DNA of 64,000 bases from Zhengitettix transpicula (taxonomy: Eukaryota > Arthropoda > Insecta > Orthoptera > Tetrigidae), in NCBI GenBank assembly GCA_037074705.1, contig CM073595.1, positions 69,116,139 through 69,180,138 on the forward strand, written 5' to 3'. Positions 23,810-35,529 of this stretch are shown here, piece after piece. Within the stretch, counting starts at the first letter, position 1; every line of letters starts with the position of its first letter. The notes under the pieces are model-generated. The model saw only the letters and a list, made by a program, of their open reading frames with translations, did no database searches and was not told the DNA's origin. A program made the translations under genes and the position numbers.

Positions 23810-25290
23810 CGTTTACTAAATATATGTTTTTGCTATGTCAATCGACGACCTAGGCGTAACCCGAGGTTGTACATTAAACAGTGATTTTTTATGTTAGTGG
23901 CAAAACACAGCCTACGGGCAACTGGAACATTTCTGTTCGTTTCCGGTGTACGAGATAAGTGACGTAAGTTAGTGCTCACGGTGAGAGATTTCAAGACTTT
24001 TTGCGCACGTAACTAGTTTGCGGATGTAGGAGCCGAGTATCACCGTGTGTCATAATAAATTAGTTCACAACATCGGCTTTCACACCATATTTTTTAAATT
24101 TAATTTAATTATTTAAAATATTTCCTTAAAATTTAATCCGTAGATTCTACATTTGAGTTGATTAAAATTAATACAAAAGAATAACGTAGTCAGTTTAAAC
24201 AGGTGGAAGGTCCATTGACCTTCCTGCTCTGATGTTCCTACACGATACTTTTCTCAGTGTGAAGGGTCGCCTGAGGTGAGAACACCAATATTGTTACTAA
24301 TGCCTTGGAAAAGTGTCCAAAATACTACCACCACCCCCAATAAAAACTTGGATATATTTTCTACAATAATCTGAGAACCTTCGGTTTATTTGACTCAGCT
24401 GAAATCATTAGGTAAAATAACTGTGACGAAATCGGAATGTCTGTTACTTGAGTTGGCAGAAATGACTATCAAAATGACATTCTAAAATCGATATGACGTG
24501 GCCATTGTGTCAAAAAACAACATAATACAATTATATAAATTGTAAGATCTCGGTTCATAGCTTGACGTCGGCAATATATTTTATGAATTCCTCGTCGAAT
24601 GTCCCAGGTCAACGTAGTCAAGGTATCGTTTCCACGTGTTGCTGTCTCTCCAATTTGTAAGATGAAGTTATTTCTTACCATCAATATATTCGTAAGTAGA
24701 CTTATCCGTTAGGCCGAACGAAAGAATTAACATGGATCGTCAAGAATAGGACACACCCAACTATGCGAGCCATTAAATCGTCACCCTCCACACGTGAAGG
24801 TCACGCCCAACCCACGGAACGGGGATAGTTTATAGTTTTGCATACTTCACAGATACTAGAAACCATCGATGCTTCATTAATCACTTGAGAGCTGTTGTAA
24901 GTTGACTGCACAGAATTTTTATTTAAATGTCACGAGCGTATTTTATGAAGAGATAAGGCAACAACTGACACATTTTGCACTCTTTCCTGTGTGGCTTTAG
25001 TCAGGAATAAACAGCGGTAGTGTTCCATAATTTCCACAGATGAGTACGTTCTTTTTGCCAAAACGAGGAGGAACTAACGCCTAAACGAATTTTGACAAAA
25101 GTATTACATGGCATGTTTATTCATATTATTAAAATAGGGACAATTAATTTAATTTCAGCGCTATGAAACTAAACAGTGATGTTTATGCAGTTATATAGAT
25201 CCATAAATATATATCAGATTGTAAGCTTAAATCCGCTGTTTTTTAGTCAGTACAACACTTTTTTTTTTGATCGAAAGCAAAAAAATATTC
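23810..25290. other. nothing recognised
   Basis: No gene, RNA or repeat I can support. An acceptor/donor pair framing 18 bases at 24258-24275 is treated as chance. Confidence 0.45.
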
Positions 25291-25299
25291 AAACTACCG

Positions 25300-26260
25300 G
25301 CCCTCGTTAGCTACACATTTTTGCCATCTCGCGGACAATTTGTGGATACCACGCCAAAAACGTCCTTCTCTTTCGAGGCAAACCACTCACCAAGCCATTT
25401 TTGGACGTATTCGTAAGAATCGAAGTGCTGCTCAACGAGCGAGTGACCCATCGACGGAAACCGGTGGTAGTCGGAACGGGCCAGGTCTAGTGAATAAGCG
25501 GCATAGAGTAGCACTTCCCAGTTGAGTGTCTCCAAGAAGTTTAGGACCATTGTATCCAATGGTGCGTTGTTACGGAGGAATATCAGCTCGTCATTTCTTT
25601 GCTGATAATCCGACCTTTCATCACGCAGAGCTCGGTGAAATTTGATCAGATGTTTCTTTCGTTGAAATTTTCACCAGGTTCAGCAGTTCATAGTAGACGA
25701 TACCTTGCAAACCCAACACACGCCCAGCATCGTCTTCCGTCCGAAGCGGTTTGGTCTTTCGGACGAGGATCAACCCACGACTTGGATTCTCGAAATATAT
25801 CCATTTTTAGTCGCCAGTCACAATCCGTTGCAGGAACGACAGGAAAGATTTTGCATGTGTTTCTGCGTCGCTCCATCTGTCTATCGTTCAATTCATACGC
25901 ACCCATTATTTTCCGATCCTTTGAACCTTTCCCATGGCACGTAGGCGCGTGAAAATGCGTCCAATTTCTCGGAAACCATTTTTGGTGATTGTTTATCGTC
26001 CTCGTCTAAAAGAACCTGTAATTGATGGTTCTCAACCTTCGTGGGAAGATTTTCACGCTTCTTGTCGTTCAGGTCAAAATTGCAGTCTTTGAACCGGCGA
26101 AACCAATCTCTGCTATTTGTTTCTGATGAAGCACTGTCGCCATAGGCCTCCACGAGCATTTGATGCCATTCGGTTGCCGATTTAATCAAATTTAAGCACA
26201 GCTTCCGGCATATGCTCTGTTTTGGTAAAAAATAAATAATAGACACGATTACCAAAGGAA
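25300..26260 (-). mobile_element. mariner-family transposon remnant, frameshifted transposase
   Basis: Read on the minus strand from 26255, the transposase shows the N-terminal helix-turn-helix part (HQMLVEAYGDSASS, DWFRRFKDCNFDLNDKKREN, LQVLLDEDDKQSP). It then shows the linker (ELNDRQMERRRNTCK), the region around the first catalytic Asp (now ATDCDW in place of TGDEKW), KSWVDP, a decayed YYELL block, and FLRNNAPLD in place of the FLHDNAPSH block. It ends with LETLNWEVLLYAAYSLDLARSDYH, retaining the third Asp spacing, and a C-terminus with QHFDSYEYVQKWLGEWFASK. Length (about 950 bp) is near full. Several frameshifts and loss of the second catalytic Asp (D to N) make it inactive. Terminal inverted repeats could not be placed. 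Confidence 0.9.
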
Positions 26261-26269
26261 AACTTTATG

Positions 26270-27570
26270 TTGTTCTATGACTTTGTGCACTAACTATTAT
26301 TGACAGGTGACAAACTCATAAAAAAGAATTCCGAATCCATAGTAGCTTAATATGATCATTAACGTCATCTATGAGAAAACAGCTTATACATACATACATA
26401 CAGTACGGAAAGTAAAAGATGGTACGGACATTATTTATGATTTCAATGGCTAATACAAAATATCTTCTCTATAGATTGAATAATAAGACCTGATGAAAGT
26501 ACTGTTCGCATCCCGTCACCATGAGAGTCGACTCTTTAATTGACCGGACTATACAAAGTAAAATTTTGTCATTGAGGTAATAAGTGAATAAAATGAGAAG
26601 TACATTTACGAATCGGTGAAACGTCCAAAGATTTGCAGAAAAATACATTGAGATTGTGTTGTGTTATTTCTTAGGAAGGACGACGCTTTGGCTTCAGCGA
26701 CGAGAAACCATGGGTATTTTTTCGGCTTACGAGGTCCATGTTTAAATTACGTCACTCATATTAGTTTACGTTTTCCTAGCATAACATTTCTTGCTCGTGG
26801 TGCAAAGATAATAATAATAGTAAATTACTGTATATTATAATAATAAATCTCATAAACATCACGACCGAAATATGTAATTTTTCTGAATGTTGACGTTTCA
26901 CATAATCGAATTAATCGGTTCGTGATAGATACAGATAGGAGTTTTAATTAAGAACAATTAGTACGTACGCCTCGGTTTCAATATATAGCCCTGTATTAAT
27001 GTTGAAACACCAAAAACAACACATCCAAAGTTCACAACATAAAAGTTGTTACTATAAATAACAGATTAATATCAAAGATATGGCGAAATGTGGTCATAAC
27101 ACTTCTAAGAACTTTCAGTATCCTACATGAGTTTTGCGATTGGCCTTTAAGCACGTTTCTTTTGTCCAATATAACAATGTGAACAATCCTTACATTGAAT
27201 TTAATAAACTACAAAATTTTCCACGTTGTTTATGACAATTAAAATATGGCATGTTGCCGTGGTGGCTGTGACGTTGATTTCCGTTTGCTGGAAAGATATC
27301 TAAAGAAATATTTTTCTATAAAAAACCTGTGAATTTATCGGAATGAAAACACGGTCCTGGCACTCAGTAAGGGTCTTTCCACCCTTTTTTAATGGGCAAC
27401 AAGATGCCATTTTTTCGACACTGTTTTTATTCAATTGTTCCTTAATCCTTGAACCACCGTTTCACCCCTTTCGGGGCTGACTTTTAATATATATTCTTTT
27501 AGTCGTTATATATAACGAACCATATTGAGAGATGGATAATTTCACCATTTCCACTGTATTTAAAACCCGA
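26270..27570. other. nothing recognised
   Basis: AT-rich DNA with a TACA tetranucleotide run at 26386-26400. No gene or family repeat is seen. Confidence 0.5.
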
Positions 27571-27579
27571 GATGTGTAA

Positions 27580-28275
27580 TTTTGCTTATAGTAAAGAATT
27601 TTCTAGTTGTTGGAGTTGATTATTGACATTAAAACCAGTAGATTTCGTGGGGTTTTTGGTACTTGTGTCGTGTAGCAGATCAATTTGGAATTCGAAGTTG
27701 AGCAAGTCTCGAAAATGATGTGAAAACCGCTTGGTTTCTCGGGTAATTTTGAATGGCTGACGTGGTGCCATGCCGATTCTGAAATGTGACGTTTCAATGT
27801 TCGCCGTCGTTAAGCTTTGTAAATCCCCGTGTCGGGCAATATTGTCCCGTGATCTGGGCGATACGTGCGTTTGTGGGGTGGCTGGACGTGATCCTGAAGA
27901 TTGAATGGCTGTGGTGTTATGGGGTCCTGGGAGTTATGTGTCGCGCAGCTGCTGTGGTTTGCTAACAACCACGGACTTAAAATCGCGTACACGGCCGCGA
28001 CCGTGTCGCCACATGCGCGTCCACCGCAGCTCATATTCTCCATCTCCTCGTTCTTTCTGCGCCAACCGTTCGTCACGATTTGTGTTTTCCGCGGTTCCCG
28101 GCCTGAACCGCTTTCCTCCTTTTCTGTCACATTTATGCTCGTTACGATACTGTGCCACCTGTCGGCGATGACTGCTTGTGGTGCTGTTATGATCGGCTGG
28201 ATGCCTCTTCTTCACTTTCTACCTCATCCACATCAGTACTCGAACTGAAAACGGCGGCGTCACATTTAGCTGGAT
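27580..28275 (-). pseudogene. possible decayed exon or retrocopy of an unidentified Arg/Ser-rich protein
   Basis: On the minus strand an acceptor-like CGTAATTTTTCAG ends at 28276 and is followed by GC-richer DNA. One frame reads DPAKCDAAVFSSSTDVDEVE then SEEEASSRS, which is acidic/serine-rich, and stops. A second frame continues with basic sequence (HRRQVAQYRNEHKCDRKGGK, DERLAQKERGDGEYELR). A third frame gives further low-stop sequence to about 27.6 kb. The amino-acid composition (acidic Ser tract, then Arg/Lys-rich) looks protein-like, but the frames are broken at least twice. I cannot name the protein. Alternatives: GC-rich non-coding DNA with chance open frames, or an exon with sequencing indels. 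Confidence 0.3.
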
Positions 28276-28279
28276 CTGA

Positions 28280-30860
28280 AAAATTACGATAACTGTAAAT
28301 AGTCACTATTTGTTCACAGTAAACCTTAGATCATATTAGGAATAGTCTGTGAAATCTAATATTTACAGTCACTTTAAACTTTATTCAAATCACTGTAGTG
28401 GAGCTGTCGACCTATGACATTGTTATATTTATCAGATAACCTGAATGGTATACAATAAGGTTAACATAAAGTATATGACCTGATCATAAATCGAGTAAAG
28501 TGATGTGAAGAAAGCATCAAGTGACTAAAGGTTTCGATGGAATCCAACCGAGTGCCGTTAAACACGACGTTTCTTCGACTGGCACAGTAGACAACCTGGT
28601 ATTCTTATTATTATACAAGAATATGCCAATTGGTTAATTGCATGGACTAGTTTTTTGCGCGTCAATGACTTTGACTTAAGGATCGTCTGCTTGATGTGAT
28701 CGCATCATTACAGTATTATTTCACTAAGAAGCAATCAGAAGTGAGCGTGAAGCTGAAACTTCGTGACAAAGTATTTCATGAAATTGTGTCAACAGGTAGG
28801 TGACATTTAGGCACGACTAGGAAACTCGTTGTTTTCTTATAACAACTTAGTGGTAGTGGGCGTGACCCGTGGGAGTTTATATTTACTTGTTCGTTTTGTC
28901 GTGAATTCTCTTGTTCTTTTGAGATATTAGTTTTATATAATTTGTCACATTCTACAGATGACGTTATCTTCGCAAAAATATTGAAATGTGGGACTGTCAT
29001 ATGTGAACAGTATAATCGCGTAGTTATACTTTTTGTGAATGATGATTCAATCTTAATTATGAGAAACAGATCCTCTGCCACGGTGATTACCAAACGCCGG
29101 TGTGTCCATTCTGACACAAGTGAAATATCCTTTCCAAACTGTCGTTACTTGTTGACTTCGACGGCTCAGCCCGATTCATGGATCTGGAAACTAATCCAAA
29201 TCTGCCTCTAGTTGCAAAGAAACACAATCTCGCATCCAGGAGTAACTGAAATCGTTTTCATCATATACAAACATATATGATGATAAGTAACAGAACCACG
29301 TGGCCATCTACAGATCGCCACTTTCATGTGATAATTCTTTATTAAATTGGAAATGTGTTCATTATTATGAGCTTCTTCTCAAATAGATCTGTCAAGTTCC
29401 CCAGTTTATGTGGTATAATTGGCGTTATCAAGTTCAGGACAGAGCTAGTGTCCACTTTAATTTGGTGACTTCTTGTCTGAACTGGAATTATATCATCCAG
29501 TTAAACTGGAAAAAAAAAAGTTGTTCGACTTCCAGAGAAAAAAATTCTCAACATATATTGGAAATATCCTGACGTCCTAACCACAACTAATAATATTGTA
29601 AGTCGTTCAAAGCAAAGTGTCTATACTTTGTGTAATTGAATTCATTTCAATCTCAGCTGTTACGTAATTTGTAGATTATGACAGGGAATACCTGTTCGGA
29701 AAGGTCAGAGCGGACCAGTTGGAGATTGAAACAGGTTTTGTTCAGAGCGACGCTGCGGTGCAAGGAAATGTATGTTTTTGGAGTGTAATTCTTGTCCACT
29801 GAGGCACCAGCCGTGTGTTTTTTCTGCCCATCCTTGCACACTTTGAGCCTTGTAGAATTAAATTTATGCACGAACTGTTGAGATTCTGCGCTTTTTCAAG
29901 CATTTGATATAAATCTCTCTAGATATGAGGAATGTTTTTTCGACTTGCTAGAATCTGCATATGAGGAATTGATCACATAAATTGAGATCAGCAGTGCTCA
30001 TGTTTGCTGGATTTTTTTCTCGGCTCGGAAGGTCGTTGTGATAAACTTCTCTGAATCTCCTCATTCCGTGTGGTTAGTGGTTTTCAGAACTGTAACGTAA
30101 TTTGTTGTTCCTGTTTTTAGTTGACCCACACGGCTAATATTCTTCATTTCCGCATTTATCCATTCTACCTGGTCGGACGTTTGGGGTTTAACCTCGTCAC
30201 ATGAAATCAATCAATCCGAGCCCGTAATTTTCGTTATTTTTAACAGATAGTTTAAATGAGACTTCGGTGACATCTGAACTGACGGTGAGCCTGGAAGATG
30301 TAATAGTTCTAGATGGCGTTAGAGATTACTTTACTTTTGCAGTGGAATATTTGCAAGCATTTGTGACCATGTTCAATGCAAACTTGGACAATTAACTTGT
30401 TATTAATTGATACTGGCTACGTATTCTCTGTCTTCTACCATTTTTGTACTCTTTTCCAAATTCCTAAATTGCTCAAAAGCTTATTCATTCTATGTTATTA
30501 GCGTGACAACTCTTTTTACTACCCAAATTGAAATAAGTATATACCTCAAAACCAAAAAGACTAGTATTCCCAGAGACATCTATCCTATTTTACCTCATTG
30601 GCTAATTTGGACAATATTTATGTCTGTACCGGAAGGTCGGCGTCTTCATTATACACTCTATGTATTTTTTTCGAGAGTTGAACTTGAGTTTTTCTAGTTT
30701 GTGTCTTACTGTGAATGGTAAGGTTCCTCGCTCCCTGGGATATGGACCTAAACCGGTTTACCGGCATAAGAAACAGTTCATTTTCATTTGTTACACTCTC
30801 GCTCCAGTATTGATCCAATAATCGTAATAACACAGAGCACGGCTGTTATTCCTCAGATCA
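28280..30860. other. no gene recognised
   Basis: Possible scraps of decayed retrotransposon coding sequence (for example KGFDGIQPSAVK on + near 28530) are too short to call. The rest has no supportable feature. Confidence 0.4.
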
Positions 30861-30861
30861 T

Positions 30862-30902
30862 CTTTGACTTTTTTCTATTTTTCTTGCCTTCAGGTAATTG
30901 TG
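30862..30902 (+). promoter_or_regulatory. candidate recursive (ratchet) splice site
   Basis: A long pyrimidine tract (TTTGACTTTTTTCTATTTTT then CTTGCCTT, 30863-30890) leads into CAG|GTAATT, with the acceptor AG at 30892-30893 and a donor GT at 30894-30895. The fused acceptor/donor is the layout of Drosophila ratchet points, consensus (Y)nNCAG|GTAAGT. The donor half deviates at position +5 (T for G). It lies about 19.3 kb downstream of the candidate first exon and 25.3 kb upstream of the similar site at 56158, spacing in keeping with ratchet points in long fly introns. No exon need follow. Confidence 0.4.
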
Positions 30903-31139
30903 TTAACCTTGAATTTAATACGTAGTTGTGATGGTTTCATCTGATGAATGCATGCGACAAATGAATGAATCCTGACTCCTTTTTTAGGATTAGCAATGGA
31001 AGCAAGCAAATTCGTGATTGAATTGAGAGGTTTCCACTCCCGTTCAGGGTTTATTGCACAAGGAAGTCGCAGCCCTCCTCACTCATTGTCAACTGTATTT
31101 TCCGCGTTCTAGAGATCAGCAACATGTGCCTACGTGTTA

Positions 31140-31520
31140 ACGGCAGTAAAGAATCTTATACTTCAGTGGATGACATCCTAAACGATTCAACGCTTGATTA
31201 ATGTTCCACCAGTTTGGGCAGTGACACAGCTTTACCAAAAATGCGAGTTGTTCTGACCATATGACAGAGCCCGTAAGGAGTTTTATAGATCGCTACATAA
31301 CCCTTATACTAACCATAAGGAGAAACTAAGTCGGTGTGCAACATTTCAGGGTCGAGGTACATAACAGCGCGTAACATCAGAACTAAACTTCCTTTGGTAC
31401 ATTCCCAAAGGAAGGACAGCAGCGTAGATGAAGGACAACGACACATTAACATGATCTTGCGTTGCGCCCACATTTTATTCAGAAATAGTTACATAGCAGT
31501 GCCTGACAGAACAGGGATGT
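31140..31520 (+). mobile_element. possible non-LTR retrotransposon fragment (endonuclease-RT linker region)
   Basis: One plus-strand frame reads YDRARKEFYRSLHNPYTNHK then EKLSRCATFQ at about 31250-31350. It resembles the basic 'W(F/Y)D.(E)..RARREFYRA' stretch that lies between the endonuclease and RT domains of jockey/CR1-like elements. A stop precedes the Tyr, and no RT block follows convincingly. Weak evidence from one motif. Confidence 0.35.
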
Positions 31521-31569
31521 CCAAAAATTAGTAACGAGTTATTTGGTAGGTGATTTGATTATCCGTAAC

Positions 31570-31640
31570 AGAACGAGGTACCGCCGTGGTAAGCCGCGGT
31601 TCGAGATAAGTACCATTCCGGTCTGTTTGGTTTGTGTAAT
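31570..31640 (+). repeat. possible tRNA-derived SINE head
   Basis: GGTTCGAGATA (31598-31608) resembles a pol III B box, preceded by a tRNA-like stem region (CGAGGTACCGCCGTGGTAAG). No tail is recognised. Weak. Confidence 0.25.
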
Positions 31641-32409
31641 GCTATTTTGTGTGCTGTATACAACACAGGGATAATATTTATTTACCGAGTCGACTGCCAG
31701 ACTGGAAACCAACGTGGCACTTTCAGGATACCCGAGTAGAAGTGCTGATTCTTCTGTCTTGTTTGTCATTGCTTAGAAATTCTTCCTAACTTTGTATTAG
31801 GAGTCGTTTAATTGATTCTTGGAAACCAGGGAAAATCCAAACCCGTGCGAATAAAAAGGGTATTTGTACCGTATTAATCGGAATTATAAGTCCCGCGAAT
31901 AACCACGACGCGAACAGTTTGGGTCTTCCTGAAACCATTGGTTGAATTTTTAATATAACGGCCAGGATCCCATCATTTCCTGTTCATCGAAAAAAAAAAG
32001 TGCAAAAGTAAACTTTGAATAAAAGTGAGAGGAATTGGTACACTGCACTCTTTTCCAAATCAAGAATGTGTTATGAAAATTGGCAATCTGGCAGTCATCT
32101 CGATTGGTAAGTATGTAACGCAGAAGAAAAAGGTCGGCTCTAAGATCTACGTCTCTCCATCGTTCGTATAAGGTTGTTCAGGTGTTCTCGTTACAACATA
32201 GGCCATTCATCTGTCTTCAGCTTCTCTTTACATTTTCCAGTGGGCGTCCAAGACGTCCCACGCATTATCTCGAGGACCATCCATTCCATCCAACGAATAC
32301 CCTCGATTTCCAAAGTGTCATCATCGACTACAGTAGGATGTGGATTAGCTCTAACGTTCGTAAAATAAAAAATTGAAGCCAACAGGATCTGTGATCGTTG
32401 AAAATGTTC

Positions 32410-32890
32410 GCCGTTAAATCAGTGGTCTAGTTTTGACTCCCCGGCGTTTCCCAAAGCGTCGTCGCGAATTACAGCATCCACACGGAGACGCGTGCGGACG
32501 CGGTATGATTTTGCGGTCGGGGCGGCGATAAATTCGGCAAAGTTTGCAAGTGTCGGAGTGGCGCCACTGCTTGGCGGCGCCTGATGGGCTGGCGTCGTGG
32601 AGCTGCGAGCGCGTCCGTGACGCCGAGGCCTTGAAAAGGTGAACAGGTTTCTAACATAACGGCACCGTCTCCCGTCTCCAGCCAGATAATGCGGCGTGAT
32701 AGCGAGGCAGCTGGCCCGGGTTCTATTCTGGGCGCCGAGACGCACCCGGCCAACAGATTTAGCTCGATGCCCCACCGCCGGCCCCTCTTCAATATTCCGC
32801 AATTATTTCGCTATTCTCAGATTGCTTCTGCGCGAAACTAGCGATCTCGGAACGCGATTAACATTCACAGACGAGGACTAGCCGCATGAA
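32410..32890. promoter_or_regulatory. GC-rich block, candidate conserved non-coding element
   Basis: A sharply bounded GC- and CpG-rich island. It holds overlapping open frames on both strands (up to 127 codons on -), which is expected from few stops at high GC; none shows a recognisable domain or a plausible splice pattern. TTGACTCCCCGGCG, GATAATGCGGCGTGATAG and CGCGATTAACATTCACAG sit among CG-dense DNA. Within a putative giant intron this resembles an enhancer or CpG element. An unidentified exon cannot be excluded. Confidence 0.35.
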
Positions 32891-32999
32891 ATTACCTCAC
32901 TCAAACAGAAAGAATATGTTTCCGTTTGTTATCCGTGCAGTCGCCTTTTCTTTCTTACAAGACTGTAAACTGGTTATGCAGATTAGGATACTATTTATC

Positions 33000-34500
33000 T
33001 AACATTGAATATGCGCACACATTTTATATACAAAGAATCATTTCAGCGTTGCTCTAAAGTTGGCACGAATGTACATCATATATATGAGCTTAATTCCTAC
33101 TCTTCTTATTTAATGGTTGTATAAACACTGAATATGCTGGTCTTCGATTTTCGCTTAATGAATGCTACTGTTTTAAACGTTGTTCATAATTTGTCAGTTC
33201 TAAAGAAAAATAGTCTATATCCCTATTTCGGGCAGACAGTCGTTATACGGAGTTGGGTTGTTCAGATCCTTCCATTTCATGCTTAAGTATCTCAGCTTCA
33301 TTGGTTAATAACGATATTCCGATAATACGATGCTTGAAACCAGCGAGGCTATTCTATTTCAGGCAAGAACAGGTGTAACCAACTTTGATAAACACGTAGT
33401 AATGCGTTTGTTATTGTATGTTTTAACGTTGCTGTAGTGATTGATGTATTTGAGACGCCACGGCATATGGCTTTTGTTTCTTTGAAATAGAAATTTAAAA
33501 ATTTAAACTCTCAATTTACTTGTTGCAAATATTCACATTTATTTACACATACTACTAATTTCCTTTATGCAATTAAGACTTCACTTGGATACAAATAAAA
33601 TATAAAGAACTAAAAAATATATCAGTAGTTGGCCTTAAAATGCAATTTTATCTTTCCTGAAATAAGCTTAAACACCATTGAAACGTAATTTTGAATTTAA
33701 TTAACTGCTAGTATTTAATACCGCAATTCTCTGCAATTTATAATTAATGAAGTCGCTTTGTAGGCTTCCAATTACCATTTGATAATTTTTTTAATCCTCA
33801 CATGGTCCATAAATTTTACCGAAATGTTATAGTTAATTAGCTGGTCTATTAATTGGTTCAGATTTCACTGTCCATTATTATATAATTGGAGAAATGATCG
33901 GAAATGTAAAATCCAATGCAACAAGAAACACAGTTCTTCAGTTTTAAAGGTGAGAATCACTGATACGTGACGAGATTCCGACACTTTCAAATACATAGGC
34001 CTATTTACTTAATTAAGTATATTCCACAGATTGGGCTGTGTCAGATTTCACTCACAAAACATCAAGTAATTACTAGACTTGAAAAATAAGATCCCATGTA
34101 TTATATGCCTGAGTGTCTTGAAGAAATTATTAATATTAAAAAGAAAGGCACAAAGGAATAACTATATGTTCCGTGAGAAAGAAATACAGACAAATATCAC
34201 GGAATATAGAATTTTAAAACGATAATCCAATGAAAGGAAAATCAGAATAAAATTAAACGATTCAGAGTGTCGGAAGACAGGGGCAATGAAATGCTGTACC
34301 AGTCACGTGGGATTCCCGGGTATTTCTGAGCTTCAAGTCAGCGTTATTCAACTTGTTTTACTCGTGTAATTAACATTTTTCACGCACATTCTGAATGAAC
34401 AGGGAAAGCTTAGTTATTTCAGTTTAATTAATCACTGTTTGCGGTTCCGTGACTAAAAAAATAATAACAAACTCCGTTGTTCTCTTTTAATATATGCAAT
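33000..34500. other. AT-rich DNA, nothing recognised
   Basis: No gene or repeat seen. A juxtaposed AAAG|GTGAGA at 33949/33950 lacks a good pyrimidine tract and is not called. Confidence 0.5.
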
Positions 34501-34539
34501 GCACTAGCCGAAGAGAAGAAGAGATAGTGTGTATGTACC

Positions 34540-35520
34540 TGGAGTGTGTGTGAGAGGGAGTCACGAGGCGAGAGAGCGAGTCGCTTCGCAATACCCGGCA
34601 CATGGCGACGCGGCGAGGTTATCAGGGGGACCTTGGTCGCGAGTGATAACAGGTTCCCAGGGGTAACAGCTCCTGACAAATTTCTCTCGATAAATTACTT
34701 AAAAAGTAGTTTGCCACCGTAAAATGACGTTTCAATGAATACTAATGCGTGCGATTCCGTGTTAATGACAGGCATAATTCGTCGCGCCTAGGCCGTACTC
34801 GTGCCATTTATTTGAAAGCGTTTCGCGCTAATTTACGCGGGCACGTTATAAATTAAGAAAATTGTGCGGTGGCGCTTTCGGGCCGGGTCTTATCTCGGGC
34901 GGGCGAGTCTTCAACCCCGACGACCACGACTCTCCTCAATTATACAGTCCGGCGCGACCGCCATCTGCCTCGCTAATACGAGTAGTTTGGCAATATTCAT
35001 CGGCCGTTGACCTTTGTCGCCCACGCGGCGCCCTGCAGACCAACCTCATTCGGGTTTCTCATGCTCCGGCCTATATGGAAGTAACAGCGCGCAAACTGGT
35101 TCCGTTTCGCTGCGGAGAGATCGATACGCGACACGACTGTTTATTTTATTATTTTTTTTTGTTGAGTTCGATTGTTGGTCCAACCCGTAGATTTATTGAG
35201 GATTGCTTCTCCCGGGGCTGCAGATTGCGATCGTGAGCATTCTTTGCCTGTAAATGATAATTACTATTATTAGCTGCGTGGCTGGACGGCGAACTCAGCG
35301 GAACCTGTTCGCCGCTCCTTCTGGTTCCTTCAGGTTCGAACAGCCCCGGTCCCGACTATTAGCGCAGAATGGCCATAAATGACCACTGACTTCATCGTTC
35401 TCGGCGCTGCGGCAAACGTTTTAAAACCGCATGTCCCGTACGTTCTCGTCCTGACTCTCCCGTCCATTAAACGGCCAAACAAAACGTTTTGTTTGTTTAT
35501 TTATGCCGTCACAAATCCAC
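34540..35520. promoter_or_regulatory. large GC-rich block, candidate enhancer / conserved element cluster
   Basis: About 1 kb of GC-rich DNA, the largest such island here. Motif-like segments include a GATA-type inverted pair (GTTATCAGGGGG and GAGTGATAACAGG, 34618-34654), TAATGACAGGCATAATTCG, GCGCTAATTTACGC, the SRF-like CCTATATGGAAG (35071-35082), GAATGGCCATAAATGACC (35368-35385) and a Caudal-like TTTATTTATGCC (35496-35507). Open frames (34862-35236 +) have no recognisable domain. The density of homeodomain and GATA-like sites fits a developmental regulatory element. Conservation has not been tested. Confidence 0.4.
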
Positions 35521-35529
35521 TATGATTAG

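Noticed and set aside
24258..24275. 18-base microexon-like segment between TTTTCTCAG and GTGAGAAC
   Set aside because: Short AG...GT pairs of this quality are expected by chance in 64 kb, and nothing else links it to a transcript.
28530..28600. KGFDGIQPSAVK as a reverse transcriptase 'GPDGI' block
   Set aside because: Too short, and no adjoining RT block in any frame.
32419..32802. 127- and 107-codon minus-strand frames in a GC-rich island
   Set aside because: Open frames are expected at this GC content; composition is Arg/Pro/Ala-biased and no family is recognisable.
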